DNA of 64,000 bases from contig NZ_BAABHJ010000022.1 of NCBI RefSeq assembly GCF_039542035.1, positions 1 through 64,000 of the forward strand, read 5' to 3'. Origin of the DNA: Actinoallomurus liliacearum (lineage in GTDB: Bacteria; Actinomycetota; Actinomycetes; Streptosporangiales; Streptosporangiaceae). A program made the position numbers and the translations under genes. Of this stretch, positions 8,889 to 17,711 are shown in pieces; positions within the stretch are counted from its first letter, which is position 1; each line of letters begins with the position of its first letter. The notes below the pieces were generated by a model. The model worked only from the letters and a program-made list of their open reading frames with translations, was not told the DNA's origin and ran no database searches.

Positions 8889-9518
8889 GTGAGCAGGCCG
8901 GAGAACGCACAGCCGGGGCGGAGGCTGACGCCACGTGGGGCCGCCACCCGCGCCCGCATCGTGGCGGCTGCCGTCGAGCTGATGTACGTGAAAGGCGTGA
9001 ACGCGACCACGCTGGACGACGTCCGGGCTGCGAGCAATACCAGTAAATCTCAGCTCTACAACCACTTCCCGGACAAGGAAGAACTGGTCCGCGCCGTCGT
9101 CGCGGCGCGGACCGAGCAGGTCCTCGAGCGTGAACGCGGCTACCTTCAACGCTTGAAGTCGTTCCGCGGTCTGGTTCGCTGGCGCGACGCACTGGTGCAG
9201 CGAAACGCGTTGCGGAACGGCGCCTACGGCTGTGCGCTCGGCTCGCTGGCCGGCGAGCTCGCCGACCAGGACGACCAGGCCCGCGCCACCCTCGCCGAGT
9301 CGTTCGCGGAATGGGAAGGGCTGCTCGCCGCCGGCCTGCGGCGGATGCGGGACAGCGGGGCGCTCAAGCCTGATGCCGACCCGGAGAAACTTGCCACGGG
9401 TCTGATGGCCGCCTTGCAAGGCGGGTACCTCCTCGCTGAGACAGCGCATGACATCAAGCCCATGGAGATCGCCCTCGATATGGCGCTTGACCACGTGAAG
9501 TCGTTCCTCACGGCGTGA
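8889..9518 (+). CDS. TetR/AcrR-family transcriptional regulator
   Basis: A 209-aa repressor. The helix-turn-helix lies at about residues 17-63 (RARIVAAAVELMYVKGVNAT, then SKSQLYNHFPDKEELV). The C-terminal ligand domain contains the CALGSLAGELADQD segment seen in regulators of reductase/efflux genes. I prefer the GTG at 8889; an in-frame ATG at 8814 would add 25 atypical residues. It is divergent from the MDR gene. The palindrome TGGAC-N6-GTCCA between them, and again in front of the nitroreductase/MFS operon (12982), suggests that this protein controls both units. Confidence 0.85.
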   Translation: MSRPENAQPGRRLTPRGAATRARIVAAAVELMYVKGVNATTLDDVRAASNTSKSQLYNHFPDKEELVRAVVAARTEQVLERERGYLQRLKSFRGLVRWRDALVQRNALRNGAYGCALGSLAGELADQDDQARATLAESFAEWEGLLAAGLRRMRDSGALKPDADPEKLATGLMAALQGGYLLAETAHDIKPMEIALDMALDHVKSFLTA

Positions 9519-9539
9519 CGGCGTGTGCGCGGACTCAAG

Positions 9540-9745
9540 GGAGGCAGGGTCGCGCCGCCGAGAAACTGGCCGTCGTCGGCCGCCTCCACTGCCCACAGAC
9601 CCTGTGGCACAGGGCTCCGCGACGACTGCAGATCCCAGTCTCGGACCAGTTCCCGCATCTCGGCGAGGTCACGCACAGGCTGTCGCCTGCCGACCGCCTT
9701 GGCGGTTCCCGGGTCCCGTAGATCTCGAACGCCACCTGGGTATCT
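9540..9745 (-). pseudogene. GNAT (RimJ/RimL-type) acetyltransferase fragment
   Basis: Two frames on the minus strand give AFEIYGTRE, then EMRELVRDWD and PQGLWAVE..DGQFLGGATL, the N-terminal half of a RimJ-like N-acetyltransferase. The acetyl-CoA site half is missing. It is frameshifted near 9700 and truncated next to the TetR gene. Confidence 0.5.
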
Positions 9746-9749
9746 CCGG

Positions 9750-10058
9750 CAGACCAAGACCGCACTCGGCTGGCTTTACTACCCTTACCTGAAGCCCAAC
9801 CGGTACGCCCTACTGCACGCCGAGGTGGAATCGAGTCATCAACGCCAAGGCGTGGCAGGCGCGACGGTGCGGCGAGTGCTCGACGAGATCCGCGCCCGCG
9901 AGGGCACGATCACCGCAATCTGCTCCTTCGTGGCCGAGCACCTCTCGCGAACGGCCACCGATGCCGATCTGATCGACGCCCGACACTCCAATCGTGCTGC
10001 TGCCGAGTCAGCGCGAGCGTCGACGAGTGCCGGCGGCGACCTGCTCCTGGTCGAGTGA
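9750..10058 (+). pseudogene. YjdJ-type GNAT acetyltransferase, 5'-truncated
   Basis: GWLYYPYLKPNRYALLHAEV and HQRQGVAGATVRRVLDEIRA, then CSFVAEHLSR, form the core of the small YjdJ-like GNAT family: acetyl-CoA loop QGVAGA and the CPFV-like strand. No start codon with a ribosome-binding site precedes the homology, and the N-terminal ~15 residues are replaced by the RimJ relic. It could still be translated from a non-standard start; I treat it as a relic. Confidence 0.45.
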
Positions 10059-10081
10059 GATCCGGATGACGGTGAGGTTCG

Positions 10082-11313
10082 TCATGACCACTCACCGAGC
10101 TGGCTGCTCCCGCTCGTGTCGGTGCATGGGTTACGTGCAGCGAAAACAGCGAACAGCGTCGCGAGGAGGGCGAGTGCGCCGTATCCGAGGGCGATCTGCG
10201 GTAGCGAGAAGCTGTTGGAGAGCTGGCCGGAGATGAGGCTGGGGAACGTGGCGGCGCTGTAACAGATGAGGTAGATGACGCCGAAGATCGATGCCCGGTC
10301 GGCCGGGGTGCTGCCATGCAGCAGGCCGCGCGTGGCGGCGCTGATAGCGATGCCTTGGCTGGCGCCGGCACGATGGTTGCGGCGATGAACAACGCCAGTG
10401 TGCCGGTGGCGGTCGCGGTGATGATGCCGATCCATCCGGTCAGGAAGATGATCATGCCGATGCGTTGGGCCGCCGCGGGTGTGAACCGGCCCTCGATTGG
10501 AGCAGCGAGAGCGCTGGGTGCCATGTCGGCGAACACCAGTCCGAGGACGAGCGGGCTGCGGGTGCGAAGTTGATCTTCGACCAGTGCGGGCACGAAGGCC
10601 TGGTAGAAGGCCCCGGTCGCCCAGGTGGCCAGGAACACCGCGGCCGCGACAGGGAGAAGACGCCTGCCCCGGGCCGGTACGCGTACGTCCGGTCGCAGTG
10701 ATCGCCAAGCGCCCGGCGACGGAGTTTCAGTCTCCGGGCTGATGGCGATGAGCACGGAAGACAGGAGGAGGAGGCCGATGGCAACCAAGTAGATAAGCTC
10801 GCGTGGCCATGGGCCGAAGTGGATCAAGGCTCCGGACGCGATGGCGCCGACGGCAAGACCCAGCATGACTGTCTGGCTGGAGGCGACGGAGGCCAACCAG
10901 GCCGGCCTGGCCGGTGCGGCATCGACGACGTAGGAGGTGAGGCTGGTGCCGGCCAGCCCGGCCCCGAGGCCCATCAGGAGCCGACCGGCGATCAGGGTGC
11001 CGATGTCGTGCACGTTCAGCAGCAGCAGACAGCCCAGCACGAGCAGACCGAGGCTCGCGATCGAGGTGGGCCGGCGACCCAGGTGATTGGATAGCCGTCC
11101 CATTACCAACAGTGTGGTGAGCGTGGCAGCGGAGTAGGCGACGACGGTCATCGAGATATCGGCGTTGGTGAACCTCTCCTCGGCCCGGTAGATGTTGAAA
11201 AGCGGGATCGTCGAGCCCACCGCGACGAACGCGGCCGCCAGGGCTGCCACCGCAGATGAGAAAGCCGGCCGGAGCGATCCGCCCCGGCCGACCTGCTTGA
11301 TCACAGGTACCAC
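10082..11313 (-). pseudogene. MFS efflux transporter, single frameshift
   Basis: A 12-helix major facilitator (drug/proton antiporter type), with GRLSNHLGRRP between helices 2 and 3 and a helix-4 region reading AGRLLMGLGAGLAG. Reading is continuous from 11313 to about 10365, then shifts frame: ...ATIVPA resumes as GASQGIAISAATRGLLHGST and runs to GEWS at 10082. One base is missing. It starts 18 bp after the nitroreductase, so they form one operon. It is probably an exporter of the compound sensed by the TetR protein. A decayed inverted copy of its tail lies at 6985. Confidence 0.75.
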
Positions 11314-11331
11314 GTTCCGATGCCGGGATAT

Positions 11332-11979
11332 TCAGACGAAGGTGAACAGCCGGTCGGCTTCGAAGCGTGAAATCGGGTCGCTGTACACCCTCGCCGGATC
11401 GGGGTAACCGAGCGCCAGCAGCACTGTCGTGGTGTGTCCGGCCTCGCGAATCTTGAACCCCTTGTCGACGCTGGTCGGGTCGAACCCTTCGAGCGGCATG
11501 GCTTCGACGCCGAGTTCAGCGGCCGCCATCATGGTCATGCCCAGCGCCATGTAGGTCTGTTTCTCCATCCAGTGGTTAACATCCTTGTAGCCGTAGTTGC
11601 GCAGGTTGAGGAAGTCGCGGGTCATTGACTGCCACAGCGCGCGCTTCGCCGGGTCGGGGAACCGACCGTCGGCGGTCTCCTTGGCGAACACCTCTTCGAG
11701 GTGGCTGTCGGGTAGATCCGCCCGGGTGGTGAGGATAATGGTGTGCGACGCGTTCAGGATCTTCTCGCTGTTGTCTTGGAATCGTTCCCCCAGGTGGGCC
11801 ACGAGGCGCTCTTTGCCTTCGGCCGTGGCGAGTACGTAGAAGTGGTTGGGCTGAATGTTCGTCGATGTCGGCGTAGACCGCAGAAACCTCAACAATTTCT
11901 GAAGGGTTTCTTCTGGGATGGCTTTACTAGGATCGAAAGCCCTGGTGAGGTGCTTGTTCATAAGCTTGTCGAGATCCAC
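11332..11979 (-). CDS. Oxygen-insensitive NAD(P)H nitroreductase (NfsB-like)
   Basis: A 215-aa FMN-dependent nitroreductase. The N-terminus LMNKHLTRAFDPSKAIPEET with S/T-rich TSTNIQPNHF (FMN phosphate contact) and the dimer-interface helix KQTYMALGMTMMAAAELGVE followed by PLEGFDP are the NfsB/YdgI hallmarks; length is normal. It reduces nitroaromatics or quinones using NAD(P)H. The start is the GTG at 11977-11979 with AAGGAAG in front. It is the intact member of a minus-strand operon (CMD-like, SnoaL-like, nitroreductase, MFS) whose other genes are broken. Together with the MDR reductase the cluster looks like quinone or electrophile detoxification. Confidence 0.9.
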   Translation of the reverse strand: MDLDKLMNKHLTRAFDPSKAIPEETLQKLLRFLRSTPTSTNIQPNHFYVLATAEGKERLVAHLGERFQDNSEKILNASHTIILTTRADLPDSHLEEVFAKETADGRFPDPAKRALWQSMTRDFLNLRNYGYKDVNHWMEKQTYMALGMTMMAAAELGVEAMPLEGFDPTSVDKGFKIREAGHTTTVLLALGYPDPARVYSDPISRFEADRLFTFV

Positions 11980-12059
11980 GTCAATCTTCCTTCTTCTTGC
12001 GACCAGTAGGTGAGGGGCGGTGCTTTGTAGGGTTGGAGCTAGTTCTTGCCGCAGACAAT

Positions 12060-12250
12060 TAGTTCGCTAATGCGCTGGAAGCTGATACCTGTCGCCGCCG
12101 AGGCAGATCGCCCGCGAGAAGCGCCTTGACGCCGTCTGCCGCATAGAGGTCGACGACCTTGTCCGCGTCCCGGGCCGGCACGGCTTCGTGCCAGGCGCGG
12201 AACACGTGCTCGATCGCGCTCTCGCTCGCCGCGTCGGGCCGTCGGCTCCG
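12060..12250 (-). pseudogene. SnoaL-like / NTF2-fold protein fragment
   Basis: The minus strand reads AIEHVFRAWHEAVPARDADK then VVDLYAADGVKALL, the first helix and strand of the SnoaL-like polyketide-cyclase / ketosteroid-isomerase-like fold. It stops about 60 residues in and lacks the rest. It sits exactly between the CMD-like and nitroreductase genes. Confidence 0.55.
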
Positions 12251-12259
12251 GGTGCGGGT

Positions 12260-12769
12260 TCACTGGGTCACGGCCGCATCGACCGAGCCGACGGCCGGAA
12301 TGTCGAGGTCGGTCTGGTTGACGTTGTTGATGAAGTTGGTGAGCAGGAATCGCACTGCCAGCGCGACGATCGCCAGGATCTGCGGGTCGGTGTACCCCGC
12401 ACCTCGCAACCCGCGAGTTCCGCGTCGCTGACCCGCCCGCGGCTGTCGACCACCTGTTGCGCGAAGCGAGCGGCCGCGGCGCGCTTGGGATCGACCGAGC
12501 TCCCGAGGCGGCCGAGCGACGTAGGTGTGTATGGCCAGGCAGTAACTGCAGCCGTTGGCTTGCGACACGGCCAGCGCGATGCTGTGCCGGGTCTTCGCAT
12601 CCAGAACCCGGCTCAAGGTGCCTTGCAGAGTCGTGACGACCTCGAGAACGGCCGAGTTCGACGCGATGGTCTTGAGCATGTTCGGGACGAAGCCGAGCTG
12701 CGCGCCAACGTTGTCCAGTATCCGCTGCGCGCTGGCGGGTACATCAGGGGGAACGTTCAGTCGTGACAC
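12260..12769 (-). pseudogene. Carboxymuconolactone-decarboxylase/AhpD-like peroxidase, double frameshift
   Basis: Starts at a GTG (12767-12769) with GGAGGT 9 bases upstream: SRLNVPPDVPASAQRILDNV..., then the peroxidatic-type motif NGCSYCLAIH. It shifts frame near 12520 into SSVDPKRAAAARFAQQVVDS and back near 12410 into YTDPQILAIVALAVRFLLTN. Each half is well conserved. The two compensating shifts scramble about 40 residues in the middle. This is the AhpD-like family that removes peroxides or acts on lactones. First gene of the minus-strand operon. Confidence 0.65.
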
Positions 12770-12981
12770 AGCGAATCGACCTCCGGTCGGGATGTGAGTG
12801 GTCGTCGGTGAGCCCACGTCGGACTCTTAGTGCTTCAGAGCTCCGCCGCAGGCCTTAGCCGCCCTGGCTGCGACCTGGCCGATGACGTCGGCTGCGCGGG
12901 ACGCCTGGTGCCCCGTATCGCGAGGGGTGACTCAGTCGGCGCCGAGTTCCCGATCTCTTCGCAACCGGAGCACCATACAGA

Positions 12982-12997
12982 AGGACCATACAGTCCA
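12982..12997. promoter_or_regulatory. TetR-type operator candidate 3
   Basis: AGGACCATACAGTCCA matches the arms and 6-base spacing of the sites at 8155 and 8289, about 210 bp upstream of the CMD-like start. ACCATACAG is also directly repeated here (12972-12980 and 12985-12993). Confidence 0.5.
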
Positions 12998-13499
12998 AAA
13001 TTCTCCTAGGCAACCCCAGGTAGACCGGGGCGGCCGCACTGGATGCAGTGGATGCAGAAGGGTCGAGGTCCGCGGATCAGTGAGCCTGCTCAGACCCCTT
13101 CCAGGGCTACACAGCGAGCCATTCGACCGATCGGAACGGCCGAGTTCAAGCCGCTTCGAAGCAGGTCGGCTCCGGTACGATCGACTGACTCAGGATGGAC
13201 TGCTAGGTCCAATTTTACCCATGGCTGGGCTGAAACGAACGCAAGACCTATCCGATCCGCCTGCGCCTCCCGCCTCGCGCCCCTCTACGAGGGGTTCGAG
13301 GCGGCAGACGCGGTGCCAATCGCCCCGGTGGTACCAGCAGCAGTCCCGGCTTTCGCGGCGCGGAACGAGTTGGCGGCGGAAGCGACGCCACCAAACGGTT
13401 CTGGCCGGCATGCAGGCCGGTGCCCGGCCGGGGGACGGTCGGGGAAACCGGGCCACCCACTTGATGACGAGGCGGGGCTGGCGCTCCCTCTGGTGGACG

Positions 13500-13750
13500 G
13501 TGCTGGTATCCGTCACCGCGTGTCGGGTCGACGAAGGCGCCAACGAGCCGGGTCACCTCCTCGTCGGTGAGTGTGACCCATCCCGGGCCGGTGACGGTGT
13601 ACGACGCCGGGTCGGCGTGCTCGAAGGTGACTCGTTCGAAGTAGGACTCGGTTTCCGGGAGGATCTGCCGCTGGATCCAGATGGGCGGCTCCGTCGCGTC
13701 GGGAAGGTGGCGACGCCAGACGGCGGAGACGTAGGTCTCCGCACTGCTTG
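13500..13750 (-). pseudogene. Unidentified coding relic
   Basis: One minus-strand frame is clearly protein-like: VWRRHLPDATEPPIWIQRQI, SYFERVTFEHADPASYTVTG, GWVTLTDEEVTRLVGAFVD. I do not recognise the family. No start codon or ribosome-binding site is visible, and the reading degenerates below 13500. The interval 13000-13500 shows nothing I can name. Confidence 0.35.
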
Positions 13751-13894
13751 TCAGAGGCGGGCCTCAATTGAGGCGGCGCCCGGCCACCGGAGGGATTCTG
13801 GACCCGACTTTGCCAAGTCGTTCCGCAAAAGGGGTGACGTTGGTCGCTCCGGCAGTACTGCATTGATATGAGGTACTTGCGTGTGGGAGCTGCC

Positions 13895-15730
13895 GTGAGC
13901 GCTACGCCGATCGCCGATTACGCCTTGGTCTCCGATCGCCACTCTGCGGCATTGATCAGCCGCGATGGCTCGGTCGACTGGCTGTGCTTCCCTCGGTTCG
14001 ACAGCCCGTCCGTCTTCGGCCGCCTCCTGGACGACGGGGCCGGCCACTGGTCGATTCACCCGTCCGTCCCCTACCGGGTCTCCCGGCGATACGTGGCGCG
14101 GACGATGGTGCTGGAGACGACCTTCCGGACCGAGACGGGGGTCGCCGTGCTCACCGACGCCCTCCTGGTCGGTCCGGACAACGGAGGTCACCGGCTCGGC
14201 GTCGGCGTCCCCCGGGTACTGGCACGCCGGCTCGCCGGCATCGAGGGACAGGTGCCCGTGGAGATCGAGTACCGCCCGCGGCCGGAGTATGGGCTGATCT
14301 TCCCGATCCTGACGGCCGCGGACGGCGGTGTGACCTCGCGGGGTGGCGCCGAATGGCTGGTGCTGACCACGCCGGTCCCGATGGATGTCAGTGACTCCGC
14401 CGGCCGGGGCACCGGCACCGTACGCGCGGGCGAGACGCTGCATTTCGGACTGCACCGCTCGACGCTCGAGGAGACCCCGGCGCGGGTCTGGCCCCAGGGT
14501 GAGCTGTCCTCCCGCCTGGACGCGACGATCGCCGCCTGGCGGTCGTGGTCCGCGCTGCACCAGGCGTACGAGGGGCCCTGGCGCGAACTGGTGCACGGCA
14601 GCGGACGGGTGCTGCAGGCGCTGTCCTTCCAGCCGAGCGGCGCGATCGTGGCGGCCGCGACCACCTCGCTGCCCGAAGGCGTCGGGGGCGAGCGGAACTG
14701 GGACTACCGCTACGCGTGGGTCAGGGACGCGTCCCTGACCATGGCCGCCCTGTGGGTCGCCGCCTGTCCCGATGAGGCGAACGACTTCTTCGCCTTCCTC
14801 ACCACGGCCGCCCCCTCGCTGAGCAAGGACCGCGTCCTGCAGATCATGTTCGGGGTCGGCGGCGAGCACGACCTCAGCGAACGCACCATGCCGCACCTGC
14901 ACGGCTGGCGTGACAGCCGCCCGGTCCGCGTGGGCAACGGCGCATGGAAGCAGCGGCAGATCGACGTGTACGGCGAACTGCTCGACGCGGCCCACCTTCT
15001 CGCCGACCAGATCGGCGACGTCGACGAAGACATCCGGTGCTTCCTGGTCGCCTGCGCCGACATCGCCGCCGAACGCTGGACCGAGAAGGACCAGGGCATC
15101 TGGGAGGTACGCGGCGAACCGCGGCACTTCCTGTACTCGAAGGTCATGTGCTGGGCGGCGCTGGACCGTGCCATCGGCCTGGCGGAGTGGCTGCGCGCCG
15201 AGGACCACGTCGAGTTCTGGAAACGGACCCGGGAGGAGATCCGGACGACCGTGCTGTCAGAGGGCTGGAACGAGCGCGCCGGGGCGTTCACCCAGTACTT
15301 CGGGTCGCAGGACCTGGACGCCTCCGCCCTGATGATGGCGATGGTCGGGTTCCTGCCCGCCGACGACCCGCGCATGCTGGCCACCATCGAGGCCATCGAA
15401 CAACGGCTCACCGACGACGCCGGCCTGGTGTACCGCTACCGCGCGCAGGCCGGCGTCGACGGTCTCGCCGGCGAGGAGGGCACGTTCCTGCTGTGCACCT
15501 TCTGGCTCGCCCAGGTGCTCGCCCTGGCCGGCCGGGCCGAACGCGCCCGTACGGTCTTCGAACGCGCCGCCGCCTACGTCAACGACCTGGGGCTGCTTGC
15601 CGAGGAGGTCGATCCGTCCAGCGGCGAGTTGCTCGGGAACTTCCCCCAGGCGTTCAGCCACATCGGGCTGGTCAACGCCGCCTGGGCCATCGCCCAGTCC
15701 GAACGACGTGAAGCCGGCCGAATCGAGTGA
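13895..15730 (+). CDS. GH15 family glycosidase (glucoamylase/trehalase type)
   Basis: A 611-aa cytoplasmic GH15 enzyme with N-terminal beta-domain (PIADYALVSDRHSAALISRD) and (alpha/alpha)6 barrel. Family motifs are complete: NWDYRYAWVRD at 268-278, the general-acid region EKDQGIWE at 397-404, and the general-base region LAEEVDP around Glu571. Members release glucose from alpha-glucans or split trehalose; sequence alone does not decide. I prefer the GTG at 13895 (GGGAG ribosome-binding site, protein then starts like its family) over an ATG at 13868. It is the first gene of a tight operon with an aquaporin (6-bp gap) and a glucose dehydrogenase, which argues that its product is free glucose. 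All three are intact. Confidence 0.92.
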   Translation: MSATPIADYALVSDRHSAALISRDGSVDWLCFPRFDSPSVFGRLLDDGAGHWSIHPSVPYRVSRRYVARTMVLETTFRTETGVAVLTDALLVGPDNGGHRLGVGVPRVLARRLAGIEGQVPVEIEYRPRPEYGLIFPILTAADGGVTSRGGAEWLVLTTPVPMDVSDSAGRGTGTVRAGETLHFGLHRSTLEETPARVWPQGELSSRLDATIAAWRSWSALHQAYEGPWRELVHGSGRVLQALSFQPSGAIVAAATTSLPEGVGGERNWDYRYAWVRDASLTMAALWVAACPDEANDFFAFLTTAAPSLSKDRVLQIMFGVGGEHDLSERTMPHLHGWRDSRPVRVGNGAWKQRQIDVYGELLDAAHLLADQIGDVDEDIRCFLVACADIAAERWTEKDQGIWEVRGEPRHFLYSKVMCWAALDRAIGLAEWLRAEDHVEFWKRTREEIRTTVLSEGWNERAGAFTQYFGSQDLDASALMMAMVGFLPADDPRMLATIEAIEQRLTDDAGLVYRYRAQAGVDGLAGEEGTFLLCTFWLAQVLALAGRAERARTVFERAAAYVNDLGLLAEEVDPSSGELLGNFPQAFSHIGLVNAAWAIAQSERREAGRIE

Positions 15731-15736
15731 GGTGAC

Positions 15737-16558
15737 ATGGCCGGATGGCGAGAGATCACCGCCGAGTTCGCCGGCATGGCGATCCTGCTGGCGCTGGTCA
15801 TCAGCGTGGCCGTCGCGGGGTTCGCGACCGGCTCGCCCGTCGTCACGGCCGTTCCCAGCCACGACCTGCGGCGGATGCTGACGGGGATCCTGACCGCGGG
15901 TGCCGCCACGCTCATCGTCTACTCACCGTTCGGCCGGACCAGCGGCGGCCACATCAACCCGGCCGTCACGCTGGCCTTCTTCCTGCTCGGCAAGCTCACC
16001 GCGCGCTCGGCCACCGCGTACGCCGGCGCACAGTTCGCCGGAGCGGTCACCGGCGCGCTGCTGGCCCTGTTCGTCTGGGGCCGCTACGCCGCCGACGTCC
16101 GTCTCGGGGCCACCGTCCCGGCGATGGGGGGTCCGGCGGCGTCCCTGGGCGTGGAGACCGTCATGACCTTTCTGCTGGTCACGCTGATCCTGAATTTCGT
16201 CGACCGGCCGCGCCTCATGCCCTTCACCCCGGCGGCGGCCGGTCTTCTGACGGCGGTGCTGATCTTCACCGAGGCGCCGGTGTCCGGGACCAGCCTCAAC
16301 CCGGCCCGTAGCTTCGGGCCCGCACTCGTCGGCGTGCTCTGGACCGGACTGTGGGTCTATCTGACCGGGCCGCCGCTCGGCGCCCTCGCCGCGGCACTGC
16401 TGTACCGGCGGTATCGCGGCACCGTGGCCTGCGGCAAGCTCATCCACGACAGCGCGTACGCGTGCCGGTTCCTCGATTGCCGCTACTCGCCGCCCGCGAT
16501 GCGCATCCACGCGCGGCCGTTCCGTCATGAACCATTCGCGACAAGGGGGCGATCATGA
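15737..16558 (+). CDS. MIP-family aquaporin/glycerol facilitator
   Basis: A 273-aa channel with six membrane helices. Both NPA half-helix motifs are present: HINPAVT (NPA 74-76) and SLNPARSFGPAL (NPA 188-190, followed by the conserved Arg191). The C-terminal tail of about 40 residues after the last helix is Cys/His-containing and unusual. An AGGTG ribosome-binding site overlaps the end of the GH15 gene. The stop overlaps the next start in an ATGA quartet, giving translational coupling to the glucose dehydrogenase. It conducts water or small polyols; the operon suggests osmotic balance during glucan/trehalose turnover (inference). Confidence 0.92.
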   Translation: MAGWREITAEFAGMAILLALVISVAVAGFATGSPVVTAVPSHDLRRMLTGILTAGAATLIVYSPFGRTSGGHINPAVTLAFFLLGKLTARSATAYAGAQFAGAVTGALLALFVWGRYAADVRLGATVPAMGGPAASLGVETVMTFLLVTLILNFVDRPRLMPFTPAAAGLLTAVLIFTEAPVSGTSLNPARSFGPALVGVLWTGLWVYLTGPPLGALAAALLYRRYRGTVACGKLIHDSAYACRFLDCRYSPPAMRIHARPFRHEPFATRGRS

Positions 16559-17670
16559 AAGCAGTCGCCGTATACCCCGGAAAGGCCCACACCGCCCATC
16601 TGGCCGAGGTGCCGAAGCCCAAGGTGACGGATGTGCCCGGTGGCAGGGGCGTCCTCGTACGGATGCTGCGCCTGGGCCTGGACGGCACGGACAAGGAGAT
16701 CAACGCCGGCGAGTACGGCGCCGCGCCCGCCGGCCAGGACATCCTCATCACCGGACACGAGAGCCTCGGCGTCGTCGAGGAGGTCGGGCCGGCCGTGACC
16801 GAGGTCGAGCCCGGCGACTACGTCGTCGCCCGGGTCCGCCGGGCCGGAGAGAGCCTGTACGACCTCATCGACACGCCCGACATGACGACCGACGACGCCT
16901 ACTACGAGCACGGCATCAGCCGCGTCCATGGCTTCCTGACCGAGTACTACGTCGAAGAGCCCCGCTACCTCATCCACGTCCCCGAACGACTCCACGACGT
17001 CGCCGTGTTGCTGGAACCGACGAGCGTGGCCGAGAAGGGCATCATGGAGGCCTACGACATCCAACGCCGACTCAAGGTCTGGCGACCGCGCCGCGCGGCC
17101 GTCCTCGGCGCGGGCACCATCGGGCTTCTCGCCACCATGATCCTGCGCAACCGCGGCCTGGAGGTCACCACCTTCGGGCTCGATGAGCCGCCGTACCTCA
17201 ATTCCGACCTGGTCGGCGCCATCGGCGCGACCTACCTCAGCACCAGGCGGATCTCGCTGCGGCAGGCGGCCGCCGAAGGCGGCGGCTACGACCTGGTGTT
17301 CGAGGCGACCGGATACTCCCCGATCGTCTTCGACGCCATGTGCAGCCTGCTCGCCCGTAACGGCGTGCTGATCCTGTCCAGCGTCACCGGCGGTATGCGG
17401 CGCACCGAGGTCCCCTCCGACGCGATCAACCTGGACTTCGTCCTCGGCAACAAGGTCATGTTCGGCACCGTCAACGCCAACCGCGAGCACTTCGAGGAGG
17501 GCGTCCGCGACCTCGCCGTCGCCGAGGCGCGGCACCCCGGCTGGCTGTCGCGTCTCCTCACCCACCCGATCCCGGGCCTGGAGCACTACGACGACGCCCT
17601 CACCGCCCTCGGCGAACCCGGGGCCATCAAGGTGTACGTGGAGATCGCCGAACCCGCGACCGGCTGCTGA
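16555..17670 (+). CDS. Glucose 1-dehydrogenase, MDR family (archaeal-type GDH)
   Basis: A 371-aa NAD(P)-dependent dehydrogenase oxidising glucose to gluconolactone. It shows the GDH signature DGTDKEI (43-49), the zinc-site GHES (His68, Glu69), Glu155 in LLEPTSVAEKG, and the Rossmann motif GAGTIG (186-191). The C-terminus has the glucose-dehydrogenase-specific INLDFVLGNKVMFGTVNAN region. Asp43 replaces the usual zinc-ligand Cys, as in haloarchaeal GDH. The lobe that normally holds four structural-zinc cysteines reads RRAGESLYDLIDTPDMTTDD and has none. It is translationally coupled to the aquaporin. Confidence 0.88.
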   Translation: MKAVAVYPGKAHTAHLAEVPKPKVTDVPGGRGVLVRMLRLGLDGTDKEINAGEYGAAPAGQDILITGHESLGVVEEVGPAVTEVEPGDYVVARVRRAGESLYDLIDTPDMTTDDAYYEHGISRVHGFLTEYYVEEPRYLIHVPERLHDVAVLLEPTSVAEKGIMEAYDIQRRLKVWRPRRAAVLGAGTIGLLATMILRNRGLEVTTFGLDEPPYLNSDLVGAIGATYLSTRRISLRQAAAEGGGYDLVFEATGYSPIVFDAMCSLLARNGVLILSSVTGGMRRTEVPSDAINLDFVLGNKVMFGTVNANREHFEEGVRDLAVAEARHPGWLSRLLTHPIPGLEHYDDALTALGEPGAIKVYVEIAEPATGC

Positions 17671-17711
17671 CCGTCGCCGTACCGGAGTCGCGGACGGTGC
17701 GGGGCGGACGG

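Noticed and set aside
13751..15208. 485-codon open frame on the - strand
   Set aside because: Antisense to the GH15 gene, which has full catalytic motifs.
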